DNA of 64,000 bases from Oscillospiraceae bacterium (GTDB lineage Bacteria > Bacillota > Clostridia > Oscillospirales > CAG-382), in contig SVTH01000004.1 of the NCBI GenBank assembly GCA_015063885.1, forward strand, positions 1 through 64,000, written 5' to 3'. Below, one piece after another: positions 9,850 through 16,156 of this stretch. The position numbers were made by a program, and so were the translations under genes. Below the pieces are notes generated by a model, which worked only from the letters and a program-made list of their open reading frames with translations, searched no databases and was not told the DNA's origin. Numbering within the stretch: position 1 is the stretch's first letter; each line of letters starts with the position of its first letter.

Positions 9850-9878
9850 ATTTTATCACAGCAGGTTACAAAATGCAA
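9850..9878 (-). promoter_or_regulatory. Promoter of tag
   Basis: Minus strand: TTGCAT -35 (9873-9878), 17-bp spacer, TAAAAT -10 (9850-9855), 30 nt before the start codon. Confidence 0.6.
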
Positions 9879-9886
9879 GAGGAGCG

Positions 9887-9957
9887 CTAAGGGGGATTTT
9901 TTGAAAAAATCCCCCTTAGGATCCCCAAAAAGCAGTGCCGAAAACTGTCGTTTTCGG
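9887..9957. repeat. Composite palindromic intergenic element (copy 1)
   Basis: A perfect 16-bp inverted repeat with one central base (9887-9919) is followed by a second hairpin, CCGAAAAC/GTTTTCGG (9938-9957). The same two-hairpin arrangement recurs at 34427-34505 with a different first stem but the same second stem. It may act as a bidirectional terminator. The rest of 9960-10060 shows nothing recognisable. Confidence 0.75.
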
Positions 9958-10065
9958 GAGGATGAAAAATAGAGCGTTCAGATTGCCGGAAGCCCTGCAT
10001 CAAAAGTATTACATAGCAAATTACACAAATATACTTTTTTCCACAAAACCAATGGGCGAAACAGA

Positions 10066-10113
10066 GGCTCCTCCGGGAGTGAGCTGTCAGCCGTATGGCT
10101 GACTGAGGGAGCC
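10066..10113. repeat. REP-like GC-rich palindrome, unit A1
   Basis: GGCTCC...GGGAGCC outer arms with an inner GTCAGCC/GGCTGAC hairpin (10086-10103). This short element type is scattered through genomes of gut Clostridia. It lies just left of unit A2 and is mirrored by the pair near 11.15-11.38 kb. Confidence 0.65.
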
Positions 10114-10199
10114 CGCGAGTATCCAAGGCAACGTCTTTTTCAACCCTTTCTGCCCGATCTCTCCCATAACCCTTTTATGTATGCTAAAGCCGACGCACC

Positions 10200-10271
10200 A
10201 AAGGCTGCCCCTGGAAGGGGGAGCTGTCGGCGTCAGCCGACTGAGGGGGTTGATCCAAAGGCAAAACTAAC
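10200..10271. repeat. REP-like palindrome, unit A2 (72-bp identical copy at 11304)
   Basis: Contains the GTCGGC-GTCA-GCCGAC hairpin (10226-10241). All 72 bases are identical to 11304-11375, which marks the left flank of the tandemly duplicated SLOG locus. The stretch 10114-10199 between A1 and A2 shows no coding feature. Confidence 0.85.
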
Positions 10272-10354
10272 TTAAAAAAGTATCAATCACAGTCCCCGCT
10301 CCCATCTGTCACGGCGGCCGAACATGCGGCGCTTGCTTTCCTTCCGGCTATGAA

Positions 10355-10384
10355 AAACCGCCCTGCAAAAAAACAGAGCGGTTT
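10355..10384 (-). terminator. Terminator of the XRE regulator gene
   Basis: An AAACCGC/GCGGTTT stem carrying CTG/CAG around an A-rich (minus: T-rich) loop, 14 nt after the stop. It is nearly identical to the hairpin at 11396-11425, supporting duplication of the whole region. Confidence 0.7.
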
Positions 10385-10398
10385 CGTTATCCTATCGT

Positions 10399-10629
10399 TC
10401 AATCCTCTTCCAGTAACTTGGAAGGGGAGATCTTCAACACCTGCGCGATCTTAAATAAGGTTTCCAAAGACACCCCGCGCACAGTACCGGTGCCTTCAAC
10501 CTGACCTACGAAGCTAACGCTCTTGCCTATAAGCTCTGCGAAATATTCTTGCGTATAGCCCGCTTTCCTTCTGTAATACGCAATCTTCAAGCCGAGTGTA
10601 ATATACTTATCCGGAAATTCAGTTTTCAT
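10399..10629 (-). CDS. Small XRE/Cro-type helix-turn-helix regulator
   Basis: The 76-residue product is essentially one HTH_3 domain: a Y-Y-R-R-K-A-G-Y-T-Q-E turn into the recognition helix, then L-E-T-L-F-K-I-A-x-x-L and a short tail. The start at 10629 was chosen over an in-frame ATG five codons upstream because GAGGGG (10637-10642) lies at the right distance. It is divergent from a decayed SLOG gene, with two inverted repeats in the shared promoter region, so autorepression is likely (inference). It occupies the place that a ribbon-helix-helix gene occupies in the second copy of the locus. Confidence 0.8.
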   Translation of the reverse strand: MKTEFPDKYITLGLKIAYYRRKAGYTQEYFAELIGKSVSFVGQVEGTGTVRGVSLETLFKIAQVLKISPSKLLEED

Positions 10630-10682
10630 ATTTTTGCCCCTCATTCTTGATACTGATATTTTACCGAAAAACAGGACAAAAT

Positions 10683-10764
10683 ATTATAATCTGTGATTGC
10701 GGATATATTTACTTTAAGTGAAAGATAGTGTATAATGAGTAAAAAATCATTTACTTTGAAGTAG
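10683..10764. promoter_or_regulatory. Divergent promoter region with two likely operators
   Basis: A minus-strand TATAAT (10683-10688) points to the XRE gene. A plus-strand TATAAT (10731-10736) points to the SLOG remnant. Two related inverted repeats, TTTACTTTAAGTGAAA (10708-10723) and TTTACTTTGAAGTAG (10750-10764), share the TACTTnnAAGT core and flank the plus-strand -10. This suits binding by the XRE dimer. Confidence 0.55.
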
Positions 10765-11038
10765 TATCTATGCAAGATATCCCGAGATCACCGAGACCTA
10801 CAAAGCCTACCTCCTGCGCTCCTACGAGGACACCTATTATCCCGAAAAACTGCGTAACGCAGGAAGAGCCGCCTACGTGGAGCGGAACAGGGAGCTGATC
10901 GACAGAAGCCGCTTTTGTATCGTTTATTACAGCGAAACTCATTTACCAGCTACCCGCAAAAGCGGCACCAAGCTTGCCCTTGACTACGCCGTGAAAAAGG
11001 AAAGTCGAATCCTTTTGTTTCCAAATGAAAAGTTTTGA
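10760..11038 (+). pseudogene. 5'-truncated SLOG-family gene (decayed copy of the gene at 11741)
   Basis: From 10777 to the stop at 11038 the sequence matches the C-terminal 86 or so codons of the intact SLOG gene with few changes, at a constant offset of 1,194 bp. The frame is open but has no start codon; an in-frame TGA lies at 10757. The N-terminal half with the nucleotide-binding glycines is missing. The following hairpin element (11046-11098) is also a diverged copy of that after the intact gene. Confidence 0.85.
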
Positions 11039-11045
11039 GGATTTT

Positions 11046-11098
11046 CAAGGAACTTTTTCAAAAGTCCCTTGAATGGGGTCAAGGGGCAACGCCCCTTG
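11046..11098. repeat. Two-hairpin element, diverged copy of 12240-12292
   Basis: The first palindrome carries one arm mismatch relative to its perfect copy at 12240-12265. The second hairpin, CAAGGGGC-AAC-GCCCCTTG (11080-11098), is identical. It follows the SLOG pseudogene exactly as the other copy follows the intact gene. Confidence 0.8.
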
Positions 11099-11153
11099 CA
11101 GCTTTCCTTACAAAAAACGATGAAGGCGTTTTTCCCTCATCGGTTTCCTTTTT

Positions 11154-11375
11154 ATAGCCTCCCTCCGGGAAGTGAGATCACCCTTGCAAGCAATGTGGAG
11201 AGAGCCCGCGAGCATCCAAAGCAACTTCCTTTTCAAATTCGTCTGCCCGGCCCTCCCGCAGCCTATTGCTGCAGGGTATATTCCTCAATTCAGCCGACGC
11301 AACAAAGGCTGCCCCTGGAAGGGGGAGCTGTCGGCGTCAGCCGACTGAGGGGGTTGATCCAAAGGCAAAACTAAC
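11154..11375. repeat. REP-like palindrome pair, second copy
   Basis: A degenerate A1-like unit (about 11154-11222) is followed by a perfect 72-bp copy of unit A2 (11304-11375). The spacing and order match those at 10066-10271, defining the left boundary of the duplicated unit. Confidence 0.75.
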
Positions 11376-11395
11376 AATTCACTTCCGGCCATGAA

Positions 11396-11425
11396 AAACC
11401 GCCCTGCAAAAAAACAGAGCGGTTT
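11396..11425 (-). terminator. Terminator of the ribbon-helix-helix gene
   Basis: Same AAACCGC...GCGGTTT hairpin as at 10355-10384, only 3 nt from the stop codon at 11429. Confidence 0.7.
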
Positions 11426-11428
11426 CGA

Positions 11429-11629
11429 TCATTTACGAGTGGGTTTTACGTTGGCGGAAGGGGTGATATCCCCGTCAATCGGACCATTAGCATCCTCAAA
11501 GGCTTTGATGCTTTGTCTGATCAAAACAAGCACTTGGCTGTTGACGCTTCTGCCTTCATAGTCCGCGATATAAGACAACTTGTTCAGCATTTCCTCTTCA
11601 ATTCTGATAGAAACACTCTTAATAGCCAT
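11429..11629 (-). CDS. Small ribbon-helix-helix (Arc/CopG-like) DNA-binding protein
   Basis: A 66-residue product. Residues 1-45 fit the ribbon-helix-helix pattern: a basic beta strand with S-V-S-I-R-I, helix A (E-E-M-L-N-K-L-S-Y-I-A), a G-R-S turn, and helix B (N-S-Q-V-L-V-L-I-R-Q-S-I). A polar tail follows. GAGGTGA supports the start. Such proteins are often antitoxins or autorepressors. Here it is divergent from an intact SLOG gene 111 bp away. A toxin-antitoxin reading is possible, but the partner does not resemble a known toxin. Confidence 0.75.
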   Translation of the reverse strand: MAIKSVSIRIEEEMLNKLSYIADYEGRSVNSQVLVLIRQSIKAFEDANGPIDGDITPSANVKPTRK

Positions 11630-11682
11630 AAAATCACCTCAAAATAAACATATTATATATTTATTTTAGAATTATTATGTGC

Positions 11683-11731
11683 TATAATGTTGTGAATGAA
11701 TATATAGTATATCTAAAATATTTTTGAGGTG
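11683..11731 (+). promoter_or_regulatory. Promoter -10 and ribosome site of the SLOG gene
   Basis: TATAAT (11683-11688) with only a weak TTTATT -35 at 11660-11665, which would suit activation or tight control. GAGGTG (11726-11731) sets the start at ATG 11741 rather than the GTG at 11729, which lies inside the ribosome site. Confidence 0.55.
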
Positions 11732-11740
11732 TTTTCTATT

Positions 11741-12232
11741 ATGGATGAAAAGAGATCAACCACCGCCTGCTTCTTCGGGCACAGAACCATCGACGAAACC
11801 GAGGACTTAAAAAGAAGCCTCACCGCCGCCATAGAGAACCTGATCACCGCAGAAGGGGTAGATACCTTTCTCTTCGGCAGTAAAAGCCGCTTCGACAGCC
11901 TATGCCTGGAGCTTGTTACCGCCTTCAAAGAAAAATACCCCCACTTGAAGCGGGTCTACGTCCGTGCGGAATATCCCGAGATCGCCGAGACCTACAAAGC
12001 CTACCTCCTGCGCTCCTACGAGGACACTTATTATCCCGAAAAACTGCGTAACGCAGGAAGAGCCGCCTACGTGGAACGGAACAGGGAGCTGATTGACAGA
12101 AGCCGCTTCTGTATCGTTTATTACAGCGAAACCCATTCACCTACTACCCGCAAAAGCGGCACCAAGCTTGCCCTTGATTACGCCGTGAAAAAGGGAAGTC
12201 GAATCCTTTTGTTTCCAAATGAAAAGTTTTGA
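11741..12232 (+). CDS. SLOG-fold (DUF1273/YpsA-like) protein
   Basis: The 163-residue product has the SLOG Rossmann-like features: an F-F-G-H-R opening (about residues 10-14), a long helix, F-L-F-G-S-K-S-R-F-D (about 42-51), and a C-terminal D-R-S-R-F-C-I-V-Y-Y strand with T-R-K-S-G-T-K-L-A-L-D-Y (about 136-147). SLOG proteins bind nucleotides or nucleotide-derived ligands, and many act as sensors in bacterial conflict or stress systems (known for the superfamily). The role here is not known. It is divergent from a ribbon-helix-helix gene and is the intact member of a tandem duplication whose other copy is truncated. Confidence 0.75.
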   Translation: MDEKRSTTACFFGHRTIDETEDLKRSLTAAIENLITAEGVDTFLFGSKSRFDSLCLELVTAFKEKYPHLKRVYVRAEYPEIAETYKAYLLRSYEDTYYPEKLRNAGRAAYVERNRELIDRSRFCIVYYSETHSPTTRKSGTKLALDYAVKKGSRILLFPNEKF

Positions 12233-12239
12233 GGTTTTT

Positions 12240-12292
12240 CAAGGGACTTTTTCAAAAGTCCCTTGAATGGGGTCAAGGGGCAACGCCCCTTG
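12240..12292. terminator. Two-hairpin bidirectional terminator element
   Basis: A perfect 12-bp inverted repeat around TC (12240-12265) and an 8-bp hairpin with AAC loop (12274-12292). It lies between the convergent SLOG and AraC genes, so it probably terminates both. Confidence 0.75.
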
Positions 12293-12303
12293 CAGCTTTC
12301 CTT

Positions 12304-13272
12304 TTATCTGCTTTTCTTCACAGGGCGGATATACTTCCAGTAGCGCTCCGTGTCGTGGAAGAAGTAAAACAGCCTGCCCTCCGTCAGATCCAATTCGTAC
12401 CCGCTGGCGGGGTAATCGAATTCCGCCATGGCTTTTTCTATCTTGGCCTCCACGGCGCCGTTTTGGGTCTCGTAATCAAAGGGCCCGTGTTCAAAGACTA
12501 AGTATTCTCCCTCCGGCACATCCGTCAACACCATTCCCTTGGGTACCTCTCCGCAGTAGTCGCAGGGTAACCGTACCCCGTAGCACTCCGCCAAGGGAAT
12601 CCCCCAGGAGCAGATCCTTCCCGCAGGGGTGTTGAGAAAGGCCATGATCTGCCCGCTTCCGCTGTCCGACCCCGCACCGCCCAGATCGTCCAGCTTGTTA
12701 CCGATGCTGTCCAACAAGCCGCACACCGTCTCGCAGTCCTGCCCGGGGATCAACGCCTGCTTCTGCCAAAAATCCCAATAGCCGATGCTTTCGTAGTTGC
12801 GGATATGCAAAAACTTGTGGGCGGGGATGGTGACGAAGTAGGTCTTCACCTCGTCCGCCTCTCCGTTCCCCCAGCCGCCGTTTTCCAAAAGATAGCAGTC
12901 CAGGGGGCTGATCACCGTGCGGAGAACCACGGGGGCGGGATGCTCCCGATACTCGCTGGGGGTCACGCCGTAGGAAGCCTTGAAAGCCCGTGTAAACGCT
13001 TCGTGGGAGGAGAAGCCGTAGTCCAATGCGATCTCCAAAATGCCCCTCCCGGAGTCTCTCAGCTCCTTGAGAGCAAAGGCCAGCCGCCTGCCCTGCAGAT
13101 ACGCCCGCAAGGTCATCCCCGAGACCTGCCGAAACTTTCTGGAAACGTAGGCGGGGGAATATCCCAGCTTGTCCGCCAAGGTCACCAGGGTAATCTTTTC
13201 GTCTTTCTTTTCCCGAATACAATTATCCACCTCGCGGGAGATGGTCTGAATATGTCTGTGCCATTGGTTCAT
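12304..13272 (-). CDS. AraC-family regulator with GyrI-like effector-binding domain
   Basis: A 322-residue protein. The N-terminal ~110 residues form a double AraC HTH (L-A-D-K-L-G-Y-S-x-x-Y-V-S-R-K-F in the first, I-A-L-D-Y-G-F-S-S-H-E-A-F-T-R-A-F in the second). Residues about 125-320 are a GyrI-like/effector-binding domain, the order seen in SoxS/Rob-like multidrug regulators. The start at 13272 follows AAAGGACGG; an upstream in-frame ATG lacks a ribosome site. It lies 82 bp behind the MmcQ/YjbR gene and is probably cotranscribed with it. The ligand is unknown. Confidence 0.85.
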   Translation of the reverse strand: MNQWHRHIQTISREVDNCIREKKDEKITLVTLADKLGYSPAYVSRKFRQVSGMTLRAYLQGRRLAFALKELRDSGRGILEIALDYGFSSHEAFTRAFKASYGVTPSEYREHPAPVVLRTVISPLDCYLLENGGWGNGEADEVKTYFVTIPAHKFLHIRNYESIGYWDFWQKQALIPGQDCETVCGLLDSIGNKLDDLGGAGSDSGSGQIMAFLNTPAGRICSWGIPLAECYGVRLPCDYCGEVPKGMVLTDVPEGEYLVFEHGPFDYETQNGAVEAKIEKAMAEFDYPASGYELDLTEGRLFYFFHDTERYWKYIRPVKKSR

Positions 13273-13354
13273 GGAAAGCACCGTCCTTTCTGCTTTCATG
13301 ATAGCAGAAAATTTTCTTTTTCGCTTGATGTTTTTTGCACTGAGGCGAAAAGGT

Positions 13355-14020
13355 CTATTTCTTGGCCAAGCGGTAGCTTTCCGCAATACGCAAGCACAGC
13401 TCCTCCGTGGGAACGGAGCCGTCCAGGATCACGGTGTACCAATGCCGCTTGTTCATGTGGTACCCGGGGAAGAACCGCTTCCCGTCCACCGTGGAATCCA
13501 CCTCCAAGGGATCAATCCGCAGATCCATCACCTCGATCATCCCGTCCCCGCCCGGCAGAAGTTTACTCGCCTTCAAGGTCATCACCGTGGCGTACCACTT
13601 GCGGTTGTCCTTCCGCCGCCAGACGGCCGCCTTGGGAAGCTTTTCCCAAAGAAATTCCAGCTCGTCACCGTAGGTCTCCTCCACGTGGCGGATCAACGCA
13701 CGGGACTGTTCTTCCCGAAAGACATGCGGATCAAAGCACTTCTTGGCAATATCTTCAAGAATGTCACAATATTCCGTCCGTACCTGCCCCACGAAGGCAC
13801 CCTCCGCATGGGGCACCAAATGCAACACGTATTCCTCTCCGAAGGCGGTGTCTGTCACCTTGGCGGCAACCTCTCCGTCGGGGGAGACCTCCACCGTCAG
13901 CTCCATCTGCCCCCCAACCAAAGGCACCTTGTAAACGTATACCCCCGCGGCAAGCACAAACCCGTACTCCAACAGCTTCCCCGTATTCACTTTTCGGTTT
14001 TTGAAAGTTTCGGTTTTCAT
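13355..14020 (-). CDS. MmcQ/YjbR-family protein
   Basis: A 221-residue product. Residues about 105-221 match the YjbR/MmcQ (CyaY-like fold) domain, with the typical W-[FY]-A-x-[VI] strand, an R-K-D-N-x-K segment and H-M-N-K-R-H-W-Y near the C terminus. The N-terminal ~100 residues are a less familiar beta-rich extension, making it almost twice the usual length of the family (~115). Biochemical function is unsettled; DNA binding has been proposed. The start at 14020 is supported by GGGAAG and by the family alignment. First gene of a two-gene operon with the AraC regulator. Confidence 0.75.
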   Translation of the reverse strand: MKTETFKNRKVNTGKLLEYGFVLAAGVYVYKVPLVGGQMELTVEVSPDGEVAAKVTDTAFGEEYVLHLVPHAEGAFVGQVRTEYCDILEDIAKKCFDPHVFREEQSRALIRHVEETYGDELEFLWEKLPKAAVWRRKDNRKWYATVMTLKASKLLPGGDGMIEVMDLRIDPLEVDSTVDGKRFFPGYHMNKRHWYTVILDGSVPTEELCLRIAESYRLAKK

Positions 14021-14093
14021 GGACGTTGTATCTTCCCGTTCATTTTTGCTATATAACCCTCCGGCAACGCGATCTTCTCCCTTGCTTTTCCTC

Positions 14094-14122
14094 AGTATAC
14101 CACACCCGGTGCAAAATTTCAA
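14094..14122 (-). promoter_or_regulatory. Promoter of the MmcQ-AraC operon
   Basis: Minus strand: TTGAAA (14117-14122), 17-bp spacer, TATACT (14094-14099). It is back to back with the sialidase-operon promoter. Confidence 0.65.
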
Positions 14123-14151
14123 CCGCTTTCCACGGTCTTCAAAAAAACCTC

Positions 14152-14180
14152 TTGCAAAAGGATTCCCGGGGTGGTATAAT
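14152..14180 (+). promoter_or_regulatory. Promoter of the sialidase-like operon
   Basis: TTGCAA (14152-14157), 17 bp, perfect TATAAT (14175-14180), 33 nt before the ATG. Confidence 0.75.
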
Positions 14181-14213
14181 CAAAGAAAAAGGCTCGAAAA
14201 AAGGAATTTGACC

Positions 14214-15455
14214 ATGAAGACCATCAAGCTTGGCGACCCGGTGACGGTTGCCCAAGATACCGAAGAGCCCATCCTGTTCGGCGGCTACCAGGATCCCACC
14301 ATCCGTTTGGGGGCAGACGGCAGACTGTTGGTCCGCTTCAACGCCCGCAGAGATAACTGGCTCACCTTCGGGGAGGAAGAAAAGAACCCGGTTTATTGCT
14401 CTGCCGACGGTGGGGCGCATTGGGAAACGTGCGAAGATCCGCAGGACACCTGGCTCCGCGCAGGGACCCGCCTGCCCAACGGCGATATTTTCTGCTTCCG
14501 TGAGCATTCCGTACTGCGGAAAGAGACCCTGCCTCAGCTACCCCCTCTGCCCGAGGGACGGAAGCTGCTCACCGCAGGGATGTCCGTCTACACCGTAGAC
14601 GAATTGAAGCCTTGCTTAGGTGACCGCGTGGCCAAGGAATTCAAGGCCTACCGCATCAAGGCGGGTACGGAAGAGATCGTGGAGGAGACCTGCCCCGTGA
14701 TCTGGGAGAATATGCCCGTGGTGCTTCACTACGATGGCTTTCTCATTCGGGTGTTCCCGCACCCAAGCCTTTCCATGAAGGTGGATCCGCAAGGCAATCT
14801 TTGGATGCCCGTGGATGCTCCCGCCGTGGACGACAAGGGAAACCTGCTGTCTTTCCGCCGCTGTACCGCCTTGCTTTGCTCCAAGGACATGGGGCACACC
14901 TGGGAATACGTCAGCCACATCCTCTACCGGGAATCCTTCAACCCGCCCACCGCTGTGGACGTGGAGGGCTTTATGGAGTGCTCCTTGGAGTTTCTGAAGG
15001 ACGGCTCCTGCCTTGCCATCCTCCGCTCGGGATCTTTGTCGCCCTTCGTCATCGGCGACGATGCACACCCCGCGCCCATCATGATGCAGACCCGCTCCCG
15101 CGACGGGTGCAAGACCTGGGAAAAGCCTACCTACTTTTACGACTACGGCGTCATGCCCGTCACCCGTATGCTGGCAGACGGTACCGTCCTGATGGCCTCG
15201 GGTCGCCCCGGGGTGTACCTCCGTGTGTCGCAGGATCTTTCTGCCAAAGAATGGTCTGATGCCGTCCCCGTGGTGGAGGTACCCAAGGAGGATTTCTACG
15301 CCAAATACTACGAATACTCCTGCTGTAACACCGGCATTGCCGTCACAGGCCCCAACACCGCTATGATCGCCTACAGCGATTTCACCAAAACCGCCCCCGA
15401 CGGCAAACGGGCGAAGTCCATCATGGTGCGGAAGATCACCGTGGAAGGAGAATGA
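14214..15455 (+). CDS. Sialidase-like six-bladed propeller protein (BNR/Asp-box), no export signal
   Basis: A 413-residue product with three Asp-box motifs of the S-x-D-x-G-x-x-W type at about residues 63-70 (S-A-D-G-G-A-H-W), 223-230 (S-K-D-M-G-H-T-W) and 295-302 (S-R-D-G-C-K-T-W). This places it in the sialidase superfamily. An N-terminal Q-D-P-T-I-R-L resembles the R-I-P segment of sialidases. There is no signal peptide, so it should act in the cytoplasm on an imported or internally made glycan. Real sialidase activity is not proven. AAGGAA precedes the ATG. First gene of an operon, and the next gene starts 5 bp later. Confidence 0.75.
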   Translation: MKTIKLGDPVTVAQDTEEPILFGGYQDPTIRLGADGRLLVRFNARRDNWLTFGEEEKNPVYCSADGGAHWETCEDPQDTWLRAGTRLPNGDIFCFREHSVLRKETLPQLPPLPEGRKLLTAGMSVYTVDELKPCLGDRVAKEFKAYRIKAGTEEIVEETCPVIWENMPVVLHYDGFLIRVFPHPSLSMKVDPQGNLWMPVDAPAVDDKGNLLSFRRCTALLCSKDMGHTWEYVSHILYRESFNPPTAVDVEGFMECSLEFLKDGSCLAILRSGSLSPFVIGDDAHPAPIMMQTRSRDGCKTWEKPTYFYDYGVMPVTRMLADGTVLMASGRPGVYLRVSQDLSAKEWSDAVPVVEVPKEDFYAKYYEYSCCNTGIAVTGPNTAMIAYSDFTKTAPDGKRAKSIMVRKITVEGE

Positions 15456-15460
15456 AAACC

Positions 15461-15763
15461 ATGAAAAAAATCAAGATCACCGTCCTGCGGAAGGCCCGCT
15501 ACGACGACCTCATCGCCAAATACGAAAACCCCATCAAGCACGCCTGCGACCTGGAGGAAGGGCAAGTCTTTTATTGCGACGGCTGGCAAAAGCCCGAGGG
15601 CTTCTGCGACAGCGCCTGGGAGACCCTGTCTCCCTTCGTCATGACCCTTGCCCACGGCGGGGAGAACTTCTACGACGGCTGGATGAAGGATCCCAAGTCC
15701 GCCATGCTCTCCTGCAACGACGGCTTCCGCCCCGTAAGCTTTTATATCGAAGTGTGTGATTGA
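15461..15763 (+). CDS. TIGR04076-family small protein
   Basis: The 100-residue product resembles the TIGR04076 family: an N-terminal K-I-x-V-L-x-K, a C-x-L-E-E-G-Q-x-F segment, C-D-G-W-x-K-P-E-G-F-C-x-x-A-W (about residues 36-50), and C-N-D-G-F-R-P-V-x-F-Y-I-E. The conserved Cys residues suggest metal or redox chemistry, but no function is established. The start at 15461 was preferred over the overlapping ATG at 15452 because AAGGAG lies 10 nt upstream. Inside the sialidase operon. Confidence 0.7.
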   Translation: MKKIKITVLRKARYDDLIAKYENPIKHACDLEEGQVFYCDGWQKPEGFCDSAWETLSPFVMTLAHGGENFYDGWMKDPKSAMLSCNDGFRPVSFYIEVCD

Positions 15764-15775
15764 AAGGAGATAACC

Positions 15776-16150
15776 ATGATCTTTCTCTGCTACCCCAAAT
15801 GCTCCACCTGTGTGAAGGCGCAGAAGTGGCTGGACGAGCACAAAGTTCCGTATGTCTTACGGGACATTAAAGAAGACAAACCCGCCTTACAGGAGCTTAC
15901 AGCCTGGCACAGCCAAAGCGGCCTGCCTCTCAAGAAGTTCTTCAACACCAGCGGCCTTCTGTACCGCTCTCTGGATTTAAAAAACAAGCTCCCCTCCATG
16001 GCGGACGCGGAGATGCTTTCCCTCCTTGCCACCGACGGCATGTTGGTGAAACGCCCCCTCCTCATCGGAGAAGACTTCGTCCTGGTAGGCTTCTCGGAAG
16101 GGGAGTGGAGCGCCAAATTACTCCCGCAAAATGATTTACGAAAGGAATAG
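15776..16150 (+). CDS. ArsC/Spx-family thioredoxin-fold protein
   Basis: The 124-residue product opens with Y-P-K-C-S-T-C-x-K-A, the ArsC/Spx/YffB active-site signature, here with a full C-x-x-C. The L-P-L-K-K-F-F-N-T-S-G segment and R-P-L-L-I near the C terminus also match the family. The C-x-x-C and the absence of the G-rich tail of Spx favour an arsenate-reductase-like or glutaredoxin-like oxidoreductase over a transcriptional Spx. AGGAGA precedes the start, 12 bp after the previous gene. It need not have anything to do with arsenate. Confidence 0.8.
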   Translation: MIFLCYPKCSTCVKAQKWLDEHKVPYVLRDIKEDKPALQELTAWHSQSGLPLKKFFNTSGLLYRSLDLKNKLPSMADAEMLSLLATDGMLVKRPLLIGEDFVLVGFSEGEWSAKLLPQNDLRKE

Positions 16151-16156
16151 GTCTAT

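Noticed and set aside
9296..9904. Plus-strand 202-codon frame opposite tag
   Set aside because: It lies entirely antisense to a well-recognised Tag protein, lacks a ribosome site and shows no domain.
10770..11038. An ATG at 10770 as start of a functional short SLOG protein
   Set aside because: It is out of frame with the SLOG coding sequence; the in-frame stretch has no start codon.
15776..16150. Annotation as a dedicated arsenate reductase
   Set aside because: The fold and C-x-x-C fit the broader ArsC/Spx family, but no arsenic-resistance genes are nearby and the operon context points elsewhere.
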